Assembly: GCA_028708105.1 (NCBI GenBank)
Contig: JAQVZR010000048.1
Span: 1-8,943 of the forward strand
Direction of reading: 5' to 3'
Source: Desulfoplanes sp.
GTDB taxonomy: Bacteria; Desulfobacterota; Desulfovibrionia; Desulfovibrionales; Desulfomicrobiaceae
DNA: 8,943 nt
This document shows positions 1 to 5,417 of the stretch, piece by piece. The number at the start of each line of letters is the position of its first letter. Position 1 is the stretch's first letter. Below the pieces are notes generated by a model. The model saw nothing but the letters and a program-made list of their open reading frames with translations, did not search any database and was not told the DNA's origin. The position numbers and the translations under genes are program-made.

Positions 1-18
1 CGTGTGCTCTTCCGATCT
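1..18 (+). other. Illumina TruSeq adapter remnant (artefact)
   Basis: The first 18 bases, CGTGTGCTCTTCCGATCT, equal the 3' end of the standard Illumina TruSeq read-2 adapter as I know it. Biological sequence therefore begins at about base 19, and the window start is a contig end carrying untrimmed adapter. Anything that seems truncated on the left is truncated by assembly rather than by evolution. Confidence 0.93.
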
Positions 19-81
19 AGCAACTGAACGCGCAAGGCGACGGCATTGTTGAGCCGACAACTTTCAGGTGTGCTATTTCTG

Positions 82-864
82 ATGAGGTTTGGAAATCCGA
101 TGCACGATATGCCCCCGAACTATCCTGATGACTGTATCCAGTGTGTAGCAGATCCGTGGTGGGAAAATGACGATTCGCAAAGAATGGCACGAGGAAGGCT
201 GGTGTGGTCCTATATCTACCTTGTTGACCAAAGGCCTTTCGTTTTAAAACCTATCGGGAGAAGCAACTCCCGAGTCCATTCATTGGCTGATTGTGAATTC
301 TGTCCGCTGGATTTCACCAATCCGCCATCCAGGGCCAACCTTCCTGTTGCGGGCATGTACTGTGGGTTCAAGGAAATTTTTACCGTGTATAGAGCCAAAA
401 AACGGCCTGCTCTAGTGCTCGCGGAACCCGGAACTGAGGTCCCTTATTTTCTTCGCCAAAACCAACCAATCTATCAAACCCTTCCAACATACCTCGTTGC
501 CCCTTACTACGGAGCGGACCAAGGAACTGGAACTCGAGCCGGATTCAAACCCCAATTTGTGGAAAGAATTCGTCATTGTGAATACCCCCAATTTTTTTGG
601 GACAGTCTTCCTGTTCCAGGCTCGACCAAAGAATCAATTCTCAGATTGGACCAAATCCAACCTCTCGGAACCCGCCACAGAGAGGCCTTTGAAGCGACCC
701 CTTACAGGCTCAGTGACGATGCCTTGGCCATCATGGATGAATGGCTGGAGTGGAAGTTTACAGGCAATTTGCCGGTGCCTGATCCGAACGCTGAAAATCA
801 ACTTGATCAGCCTCTTTTGTACGACTTCCGTAAGGATTTAATGGGTCTTTCACCCTCGACCTAA
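82..864 (+). CDS. Hypothetical protein with a PemK/MazF-like region
   Basis: This 260-residue protein is not confidently recognised. Seen: a Cys-x2-Cys pair near the N-terminus (C18, C21, in DDCIQC) and a second one (C71, C74, in DCEFC); a segment AKKRPALVLAEPG around residues 105-117; YLVAPYYG around 137-144; ESILRLDQIQPLG around 184-196; and an acidic amphipathic stretch LSDDALAIMDEWLEW around 210-224. The order 'KRPxLVL, hydrophobic strand ending in AP, ILRLDQI, LSDxxL helix' resembles PemK/MazF-fold toxins, which are usually only about 110 residues, so this would be an extended relative; that is inference. No antitoxin gene is visible beside it. The start is uncertain: an in-frame TTG at 46, the ATG at 82 (AGGTG 11 bases upstream, chosen here) and ATGs at 100 and 109 are all possible; the frame is closed by TGA at 25-27. 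Context suggests it lies inside an integrated element ending near 1100. Confidence 0.7.
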   Translation: MRFGNPMHDMPPNYPDDCIQCVADPWWENDDSQRMARGRLVWSYIYLVDQRPFVLKPIGRSNSRVHSLADCEFCPLDFTNPPSRANLPVAGMYCGFKEIFTVYRAKKRPALVLAEPGTEVPYFLRQNQPIYQTLPTYLVAPYYGADQGTGTRAGFKPQFVERIRHCEYPQFFWDSLPVPGSTKESILRLDQIQPLGTRHREAFEATPYRLSDDALAIMDEWLEWKFTGNLPVPDPNAENQLDQPLLYDFRKDLMGLSPST

Positions 865-872
865 TAAATTTT

Positions 873-902
873 TTTACCGAAAATTTTCGATCTGTCGGTA
901 AA
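873..902 (+). terminator. Stem-loop after the first gene (weak terminator)
   Basis: TTTACCGA (873-880) pairs with TCGGTAAA (895-902) nine bases after the stop codon of the preceding gene. The left arm overlaps a 12-bp palindrome CGAAAATTTTCG (878-889), so alternative pairings exist. There is no proper T-run on the plus strand after the stem, so termination is only a possibility. Confidence 0.35.
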
Positions 903-927
903 TAATATTTCTATAGTCCGTTTTTAT

Positions 928-1005
928 GAGTCACCTAGTGAGTAAAAAAACTACTCACCTGTTTACTCACCTTTTATTCCGAAAAGGGGGGTAAAAGTGG
1001 GTAAA
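928..1005. repeat. Cluster of GTGAGTAAA-like repeats (possible recombinase or excisionase arm sites)
   Basis: Five related 8-9 bp motifs occur in 78 bases: GTGAGTAAA at 938-946, GGGGGTAAA at 987-995 and GTGGGTAAA at 997-1005 on the plus strand; the reverse form TTTACTCAC at 962-970 and CTACTCAC at 951-958. TACTCACCT is repeated directly at 952-960 and 964-972 with a 12-bp period, and a related GAGTCACCT lies at 928-936. The cluster sits 65-145 bases left of a tRNA 3' fragment. Arm-type binding sites of tyrosine recombinases and their directionality factors are commonly arranged this way beside a tRNA attachment core. That role is inferred; no integrase gene is present in the window. Confidence 0.55.
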
Positions 1006-1070
1006 AAAGGGCGCGGCTCGACGTGATTTCAGCTACTTAGACGGCGTTTGTAGATTCCTAATCCCGGTTA

Positions 1071-1100
1071 GCCCAAGTTCGAGTCTTGGCGGGGGCACCA
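1071..1100 (+). other. 3' fragment of a tRNA gene, probable attachment site of an integrated element
   Basis: CCAAG (1073-1077), the seven-base loop TTCGAGT (1078-1084) and CTTGG (1085-1089) form a perfect T-arm. They are followed by a seven-base acceptor strand CGGGGGC (1090-1096), discriminator A and CCA (1098-1100). The matching 5' acceptor strand GCCCCCG is absent from the 150 bases upstream, and no complete D- and anticodon arm can be folded, so this is not a functional tRNA. The acceptor sequence and A73 fit tRNA-Leu, and TAGATTC / CTAATCCCG at 1051-1065 recalls part of a tRNA-Leu anticodon stem, but the isotype is not proven. A lone 3' tRNA end is the classic scar of integration into a tRNA gene; here the element would lie to the left and the original downstream DNA to the right. 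Confidence 0.8.
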
Positions 1101-1108
1101 GTAAAATC

Positions 1109-1152
1109 AAAGGGTTACCTATAAGCATATGCTTACGGGTAACCCTTTTTTT
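1109..1152 (+). terminator. Rho-independent terminator after the tRNA fragment
   Basis: AAAGGGTTACC (1109-1119) pairs with GGTAACCCTTT (1138-1148), and the second arm runs into a seven-T tract (1146-1152). The loop contains a further perfect palindrome, AAGCATATGCTT (1123-1134). Position just after CCA indicates that this was the native terminator of the tRNA transcript, which supports reading the DNA right of 1100 as the original chromosomal flank. Confidence 0.85.
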
Positions 1153-1360
1153 GTGCCTAGCACACATTCTGTCCCAATCCTGTCCCAAGTTTTTGAGCTA
1201 TCTCCCCATTTATTTCTGGCATGCAATCCGATTGGAGCGACCGCGGGGAGCCTCCTTTACTATCGGGTCTTCCAAATTGGGTTTGGGTTAGTGTCGTGTC
1301 AGGTTCAAAGTGTCGCACCAATGTAGCATTGAGACCGCCCTTGGAAATGCAATCCGTATT

Positions 1361-1499
1361 TCCTGGGAACGCCGACCGTCGGGTCGGCCTTTCGAGCACA
1401 GGAAAAGATACGATGCTCCCATTACATTTCAAGCACGTTTTCCCTTGGTTTGTTGCCAAATTAGAAGCGCGTTGCCGAGCAGCTACAGCGTTCCCAGGA
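1361..1499. repeat. Inverted-repeat unit (BIME/REP-like candidate)
   Basis: TCCTGGGAACGC (1361-1372) has its exact reverse complement GCGTTCCCAGGA at 1488-1499. Just inside the left copy is a hairpin, GCCGACC (1371-1377) with GGTCGGC (1382-1388) and loop GTCG; inside the right copy is a weaker GC-rich palindromic segment beginning GCCGAGC (1474). Two inverted copies of 'conserved tag plus palindrome' is the layout of REP/BIME elements mobilised by IS200-like RAYT enzymes. This window alone cannot show whether the unit is dispersed in the genome. Confidence 0.45.
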
Positions 1500-1547
1500 T
1501 AAAAACGCATACTCGCTGTATCTCAGTTATATGACATGCGATTGATG

Positions 1548-1571
1548 ACACGACACGAAGCTGTGTGGTGT
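1548..1571 (+). repeat. Stem-loop upstream of the HD-GYP gene
   Basis: ACACGACAC (1548-1556) pairs with GTGTGGTGT (1563-1571) with one internal G-G mismatch and loop GAAGCT. A shorter GAGG/CCTC stem (1577-1580 with 1587-1590) and GGG-TGC-CCC follow. It matches no riboswitch family I know. Confidence 0.35.
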
Positions 1572-1810
1572 GAGGCGAGGACAGGACCTCAAAAGGGTGC
1601 CCCGCATATACTTTGATGGATGATCTGTCAGTTATCGATTGAACATCGGAAGTATACATGGGGATATAGGTTCAATCTCTTCTCGAGGGGATTTTTTCCT
1701 TGTCTTAAGGATTATTTTAGGTAATGTTATATAAAAGTATGTAAATATATATACCTATATCCAATTGGAAAAAAATCAGCTGTAGTAGGGTAGATACAGG
1801 GGCATTGGTA

Positions 1811-2944
1811 ATGAGGCGAGTATATACACGAAGAAAAGCATTGTGCCCTCTGGGAAGGTTGACGAGAAAATTGTCAAACTCTTCCCAGGGGGCTATCCGC
1901 GTACGACGTTCCTACAGTGACCTTATCAGTAAAGCTGTTCCTGATTTGATGTTTGTACTGGATGCCGATGGAAACTGCCTGGAGTGTTGGGGACCGGAAG
2001 AAGATTTGACGGCCGGAAGAGCGGGTGTCCTGGGTAAGAACATTGCGAATTTCTTGCGGGAGGATGTGGCTGCAGAAGCATTGGCAATAATCCGTCGTGC
2101 CCTGGAGACACAAAAAACCGTGTGCTACAAATATCGTCATGAAATCCGCGGTGATGAGCGTTTTTTTTCAGCAAGAATAACCAGTCTCAGTGATTACGAA
2201 GCTTTGGCCTGCGTCCGCAACGTGACGGAAATGCACAGGGAGCAGGACGAGCTGGAGCAGTATAGAGTCCAATTGGAAAATATGGTTGATGTGCGGACCC
2301 GTGCACTTTCCATCGCCGTTGAAAATTTGAAGTCTTTGCAGAAATCAACTGTCAGTGCCCATCTGGAAGTCATTCATCGTTTATCCGCTGCTGCTGAATA
2401 TAAGGATAAAGAAACCGGCAATCACATCGTGCGTATGTCGGAATACGCAGCATTGCTTGGACGTTTATCCGGCTTTTCTGAGGCGGAGGTTGAGCTGATC
2501 CGGCAAGCCAGCCCGATGCATGATGTGGGCAAAATAGGCATTCCGGATGCCATCCTCACTAAACCCGGGAAACTCACGGCCCAGGAATGGGAAACAATGA
2601 AGTTGCATACCGTCTATGGGGCTGAAATTTTGAGTTCTGCCGCATCGGAGCATCTGGATGCAGCCCATATTATTGCGTTGACGCATCACGAAAAATGGGA
2701 TGGTTCCGGGTATCCTATAGGACTTTGCGGAGAGAGCATCCCTTTGTTTGGGCGTATCTGCGCAGTCAGTGATGTTTTTGATGCCTTGACTTCTGAACGG
2801 CCGTATAAAAGGGCGTATGCCAACGAAGAAGCCCTGGCGATCATGAAGGAAGAGAGAGAAACCCATTTTGACCCTCGGCTCTTAGATCTTTTTGTGGACC
2901 ATTTTGATGATTTCAGGGCCGTTAAGGTATTGTGTTCCGAGTGA
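1811..2944 (+). CDS. PAS domain / HD-GYP domain protein, probable cyclic-di-GMP phosphodiesterase
   Basis: A 377-residue protein predicted to hydrolyse the second messenger cyclic di-GMP. The basic N-terminus (residues 1-33) is followed by a PAS-like sensor domain (about 34-140: DLISKAVPDLMFVLDADGNCLE ending at CVRNVTEMH), a heptad-like linker (about 141-185) and the HD-GYP domain (about 185-370). HD-GYP hallmarks are visible: E and H of EYKDKETGNH (H205), the HD pair in MHDVGKIGIPD (H237, D238), KLH (H266), HHEKWDGSGYP (292-302) with the GYP signature intact, and SDVFDALTSERPYK (D321). All expected metal ligands appear present, so activity is likely. No membrane segment or receiver domain is seen, so the protein is probably cytoplasmic; the PAS ligand is unknown. 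The ATG at 1811 was chosen over the in-frame TTG at 1805 because AGGGG (1798-1802) is 8 bases before it. The next gene, arsR-like, follows after 63 bases on the same strand. Confidence 0.92.
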   Translation: MRRVYTRRKALCPLGRLTRKLSNSSQGAIRVRRSYSDLISKAVPDLMFVLDADGNCLECWGPEEDLTAGRAGVLGKNIANFLREDVAAEALAIIRRALETQKTVCYKYRHEIRGDERFFSARITSLSDYEALACVRNVTEMHREQDELEQYRVQLENMVDVRTRALSIAVENLKSLQKSTVSAHLEVIHRLSAAAEYKDKETGNHIVRMSEYAALLGRLSGFSEAEVELIRQASPMHDVGKIGIPDAILTKPGKLTAQEWETMKLHTVYGAEILSSAASEHLDAAHIIALTHHEKWDGSGYPIGLCGESIPLFGRICAVSDVFDALTSERPYKRAYANEEALAIMKEERETHFDPRLLDLFVDHFDDFRAVKVLCSE

Positions 2945-3007
2945 TCGGTATGCTATTTTGGGGTATTACGGTTAGGTTGTACATATAGATAAGAGGAAAG
3001 GATCACC

Positions 3008-3334
3008 ATGGATGCAAAGGCAATGGATATAATGAAGGCCAAGGCAGAAATATTCAAAGCATTAGGGCATCCGGCCCGGTTATTAATGGTCGAAGAATTA
3101 TCCCGGGGAACCCGGTGCGTATGTGAGCTCCAGCGTTTGGTTGGCTCGGATATTTCTACGGTTTCCAAACACCTTAAGATTTTACGCCGGTTGAGGATTG
3201 TGGAGACGGAAAAAAGCGGAACCCAGGTTTTTTACCGTCTGCGTTTGGGGTGTTTTGCAACCTTTACTTCCTGTGTTGAAAAATTTTTGCAGCAACGTTT
3301 TCAGATGGAGATAGGGAAAAAGGAAGACCTTTGA
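3008..3334 (+). CDS. ArsR/SmtB-family transcriptional repressor
   Basis: A 108-residue winged-helix DNA-binding protein. Seen: the family opening FKALGHPARLLMVEEL (residues 16-31), CVCEL (C37, C39) in the position of the ArsR metalloid/metal site, the recognition helix DISTVSKHLKILRRLRIVE (48-66) and the wing KSGTQVFYRLRL (69-80). In E. coli ArsR the site is C32-V-C34-D-L-C37; here the first two cysteines are kept and the third position is Gln, with extra cysteines at C82 and C89. Arsenite, another soft metal or a redox signal are all possible inducers. AGGAAAGG ends 6 bases before the ATG, a strong ribosome binding site. No arsenic resistance gene is adjacent; downstream genes run the other way. 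It could regulate itself or the nearby yedE cluster, but that is a guess. Confidence 0.93.
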   Translation: MDAKAMDIMKAKAEIFKALGHPARLLMVEELSRGTRCVCELQRLVGSDISTVSKHLKILRRLRIVETEKSGTQVFYRLRLGCFATFTSCVEKFLQQRFQMEIGKKEDL

Positions 3335-3624
3335 AATCAATGGGGTGATGGTGCAGTGTGTTTTTTACACATGCAGCGTCCTTTGAAAAGGGCACCCGCA
3401 AGGGGTGCCTCTACGGTGCCCAAATCCCGGGCGTCTTGAATCCGGGAGACCGCAAAACATATCCCCGAATCCAGGAGATGCAAAAGGGACGATTGCAAGG
3501 CTACAAACAGGGTTTACTGCAGGTGAGCATTGTTCGTCTCTTGCACACATTTCTTCCCGTTTTTTTGTCCCGTCTCCTTTCTGCGTTCTCCCGTCACGCT
3601 TCATATTCTCACACTTCGCCTATG
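3335..3624. other. Convergent intergenic region with stem-loops
   Basis: This stretch separates the ends of the arsR-like gene (plus) and the kinase-like gene (minus). It holds the palindromic repeat at 3391-3409, then TCCCGG (3427-3432) pairing with CCGGGA (3442-3447), and a pyrimidine-rich tract at about 3535-3600. A minus-strand frame at 3365-3604 runs through the repeats and shows no family signature, so I do not call a gene. The structures may end transcription from both sides, but no classic stem plus T-run stands out. Confidence 0.5.
3391..3409. repeat. GC-rich palindromic repeat, copy 1
   Basis: GGCACCC (3391-3397) pairs perfectly with GGGTGCC (3403-3409) around loop GCAAG. The surrounding AGGGCACCCGCAAGGGGTGC closely matches the copy at 5384-5402. 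Sequences of the type GGGCACCCGCAAGGGGTGCC are, to my knowledge, widespread dispersed palindromes in bacterial genomes. This copy lies in the convergent gap at the 3' end of the minus-strand cluster. Confidence 0.65.
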
Positions 3625-4473
3625 TTATATTTTTTCCAACGCCTTGGGAATATTTTGGATGATTTCCATAACCTGCGTGGCAGGTGTCGGTTGGGTGAGT
3701 TCTCCGGCCCAGCGATTGGCTGAGGCTGCTTTTTTACAGGCTTCTTCGATGGATGCTTCCTCATCAATAAAAAATGATGCCATGCCGGTCAGGGTATCTC
3801 CTGTTCCGCCGATGGCCTCCATGGCTTGGGTGCTGGGGCTGTCGATGGTCCAGTGTACACCTTTTTTGGTGGCGAACATGTCCGTGGCACCCTTGACCAG
3901 AAGATGCCGGGCCGCATTGTCATGCGTGTAGGCGCGGGTAATAAGGTCGGGGGCCTTGTTATTGTCATGGAGGATGAATCCCCGGGTATAAAAAGGGTGG
4001 GGGGCTGTTTCATCGGCCAGAAAGGCCAGTTCGCCCATGTCCGGGGTGAAGAGGTCATAGGAGCTGGCAAAACCGCTCATTTTGGCGGCGTACATGAAGC
4101 CGGCGTCAGCAATGAGTCGCGGGCGGTGGATGCACTCTTCAAGGGCCATGAGCACCCGGTTATGCCAGTCCACATCGGGTTGGAGATAATGGAAAACAAT
4201 GGTTGTTGCTTCCAGTTCCTGGATATGGTCGGTAAGGTAGGCATAGAGATTCCGGCTGCCATGTCCCAGTCCTGTGTCACCCACAAGGATGGCGTGAGGG
4301 GCAGGTTGCCCTGTGGCCATGGCAACCTGTGCTGCTGCACCTATCAGGGCAGGCGTGCCGCGGTGGACGGGGACGCTGTGTCTCTGCATCACAAGTTGAT
4401 CACCCTGCAGGGTGACCTGTGCTGAGACGAGGGGAAAGGACGTGTCTGGGACTGTTCCGATTATGACAAGCAT
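3625..4473 (-). CDS. YjeF C-terminal / carbohydrate-kinase-like protein (NAD(P)H-hydrate dehydratase-like)
   Basis: A 282-residue protein of the ribokinase-like fold whose best match by eye is the ADP/ATP-dependent NAD(P)HX dehydratase family (YjeF C-terminal domain, NnrD). Seen: RGTPALIGAAAQVAMATG (38-55) in place of the N-terminal small-residue helix; IADAGF (121-126); LFTPDMGELAFL (141-152), the family's 'TPH-GE' motif with Asp-Met for His-Pro; LLVKGATDMFATKKG (191-205); and IGGTGDTLTGMASFFI (221-236), the anion-hole/catalytic-base motif with D226. There is no YjeF N-terminal epimerase domain, and the first 60 residues look atypical. In this neighbourhood the protein may act on something other than damaged NAD(P)H; the substrate cannot be told from sequence. 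Its ATG (4471-4473) overlaps the end of the DUF3343 gene by 13 bases, with GAGGAG about 11 bases upstream inside that gene, indicating translational coupling. Confidence 0.82.
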   Translation of the reverse strand: MLVIIGTVPDTSFPLVSAQVTLQGDQLVMQRHSVPVHRGTPALIGAAAQVAMATGQPAPHAILVGDTGLGHGSRNLYAYLTDHIQELEATTIVFHYLQPDVDWHNRVLMALEECIHRPRLIADAGFMYAAKMSGFASSYDLFTPDMGELAFLADETAPHPFYTRGFILHDNNKAPDLITRAYTHDNAARHLLVKGATDMFATKKGVHWTIDSPSTQAMEAIGGTGDTLTGMASFFIDEEASIEEACKKAASANRWAGELTQPTPATQVMEIIQNIPKALEKI

Positions 4474-5009
4474 TGGCGTGAGAGCTCCTCATAGGCGAGT
4501 TGCAGGGCGTAGCCGCACAGGGTGTGCCCGATGTCTCGTGGGGCCACGGAGGCAAACAGTTTCTGCCCGGTGAGCTGGGCCGCAAGATACGGCACATCCG
4601 GGCAACCGCCCCCGGAAATATTGACGATGGTCAGATCCTGTTTGCGGATGGTCATTTTCATATTGGCCGCCCGGACCATGAGAAAATCCCCGAAGTCTTT
4701 GGTCTGAAAGAGTTCTACAGGGGAAAGCAGGGGACTGGTGACGGGCACGACAGTTAACGGGCTCGTGTCCTCTTGCTCGAGGGTACGCAGGATATTCATT
4801 TGTTCCATAAGGGGAAATTCAATAACCAGATCGCATCCTTTCTGGATTTCTGCAGGCGGACCCATCACTTTCACGGACCATCCCGCATCCTTAAGGGTTT
4901 TTTCAGCCCGGATGACCTCGGAAGTATGATCGAAAATCATGATACCTCTGTCCCACTTTGATTTTTGGGGCGAGGATTTTTTTCTGGTAAACAATTTTTT
5001 GAGGAACAT
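4461..5009 (-). CDS. DUF3343-like protein (putative Se/S-carrier-like domain) with a second conserved domain
   Basis: A 182-residue protein. After a basic leader (KKLFTRKKSSPQKSK), residues about 20-75 (GIMIFDHTSEVIRAEKTLKDAGWSV, MGPP, GCDLVIEF) have the look of DUF3343: a strand, an 'A/E-K-L' helix, a PxP-like turn and a conserved Cys (C59) before a hydrophobic strand. DUF3343 proteins commonly neighbour YedE/YedF genes and are described as putative Se/S carriers. The C-terminal part (about 105-178) contains DLTIVNISGGGCPDVPYLAA (C136) and GHTLCGYALQ (C165), which I cannot assign. Start: ATG at 5009 with GGAG 9 bases upstream; an alternative ATG at 4940 (M24) has AGAGG only 4 bases before it and would drop the basic leader. 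The 3' end overlaps the kinase-like gene. A strong terminator lies 48 bases upstream, so a separate promoter or read-through is needed. Confidence 0.75.
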   Translation of the reverse strand: MFLKKLFTRKKSSPQKSKWDRGIMIFDHTSEVIRAEKTLKDAGWSVKVMGPPAEIQKGCDLVIEFPLMEQMNILRTLEQEDTSPLTVVPVTSPLLSPVELFQTKDFGDFLMVRAANMKMTIRKQDLTIVNISGGGCPDVPYLAAQLTGQKLFASVAPRDIGHTLCGYALQLAYEELSRQCLS

Positions 5010-5056
5010 GGGCTAGTACTCCGGGATACAAAACCATGGGCAGACAGTTGTACGGG

Positions 5057-5110
5057 CATAAAAAACGCTCAATATTTCGATTTGTTACGATGTATTGAGC
5101 GTTTTTTATG
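5057..5110 (-). terminator. Perfect 18-bp inverted repeat, Rho-independent terminator (bidirectional)
   Basis: CATAAAAAACGCTCAATA (5057-5074) is exactly reverse-complementary to 5093-5110, with an 18-base loop. Each strand shows a GC-containing stem followed by six T's, so it can terminate in both directions. It begins 3 bases after the stop of the tusA-like gene on the minus strand and is most naturally that gene's terminator. Its place inside a same-strand cluster implies reduced expression of the two downstream genes. Confidence 0.88.
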
Positions 5111-5112
5111 CA

Positions 5113-5331
5113 TTATCCTCTAATCAGGGTCAATGTGTATTCACCATTGATTTCATCAATGGACTGTACCTTCCATCCCTTGCCGGATGCGGCCCTGGAG
5201 ACATTCTCCTTGGAGGCCTCGGTATCGACCATAACGGTGATGGTGTCGTCTGTGGTGGACTGGATAGCCATCATAGTATCCAAAACAGGCTGCGGGCAGG
5301 AGAGTCCGCGTGCGTCGACGGTAGTGCTCAT
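5113..5331 (-). CDS. TusA/SirA/YedF-family sulfur (or selenium) carrier protein
   Basis: A 72-residue single-domain protein. The family signature DARGLSCPQPVLDT (6-19) includes the CPxP motif with the persulfide-carrying Cys C12, followed by the strand ITVMVDTE (31-38) and the helix ASKENVSRAASGKGWKV (39-55). The D-x-EASKENV pattern resembles the N-terminal domain of selenium-associated YedF more than classical TusA; YedF's C-terminal DsrE-like domain is missing. The protein would take sulfur (or selenium) as a Cys-bound persulfide/selenosulfide and hand it to a partner. AGGAG (5338-5342) is 6 bases before the ATG. It lies 86 bases downstream of the yedE-type gene on the same strand, a pairing very common for YeeE/YedE transporters. 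Confidence 0.93.
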   Translation of the reverse strand: MSTTVDARGLSCPQPVLDTMMAIQSTTDDTITVMVDTEASKENVSRAASGKGWKVQSIDEINGEYTLTLIRG

Positions 5332-5383
5332 TTTTTTCTCCTATAACATAATAATAATGTCGTATGGATGATGAAGGGCAAAG

Positions 5384-5402
5384 GGCACCCGCAGGGGGCG
5401 CC
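5384..5402 (-). repeat. GC-rich palindromic repeat, copy 2
   Basis: On the minus strand GGCGCCC pairs with GGGTGCC (plus positions 5396-5402 and 5384-5390), with one G-U wobble and loop CCTGC. It closely resembles copy 1 at 3391-3409. It sits between yedE and the tusA-like gene, without a T-run, so a role in mRNA stabilisation or attenuation is more likely than full termination. Confidence 0.6.
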
Positions 5403-5417
5403 TCTTATATATTTTCT

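Larger units (their letters stand above)
1153..1804. other. Gene-free region with small repeats
   Basis: About 650 bases without a credible gene. Open frames on both strands between roughly 1129 and 1534 overlap each other and show no recognisable motif or ribosome binding site. Contents: a direct repeat CTGTCCCAA at 1169-1177 and 1180-1188 (11-bp period); a direct repeat ATGCAATCCG at 1221-1230 and 1347-1356; an inverted-repeat pair at 1361-1499 (listed separately); a run of short hairpins at 1548-1604; and a very AT-rich stretch at about 1715-1775 that probably includes the promoter of the next gene. I cannot identify one promoter there with confidence. Confidence 0.6.

Noticed and set aside
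928..1005. CRISPR array or plasmid origin iterons
   Set aside because: The motif is only 9 bp, copies lie in both orientations with irregular spacing, there are no spacers, and no replication gene is nearby; attachment arm sites fit better.
1021..1100. A complete tRNA or tmRNA gene
   Set aside because: No 5' acceptor strand complementary to CGGGGGC and no full D- or anticodon arm can be formed; tmRNA 3' ends have a different acceptor sequence.
1157..1510. 117-residue open frame on the minus strand opposite overlapping plus-strand frames
   Set aside because: No ribosome binding site, no family motif, and it runs straight through the inverted-repeat pair; frames on both strands are equally open, typical of non-coding DNA.
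3826..4425. 199-residue plus-strand open frame
   Set aside because: Shadow of the kinase-like gene on the minus strand, with no recognisable domain of its own.
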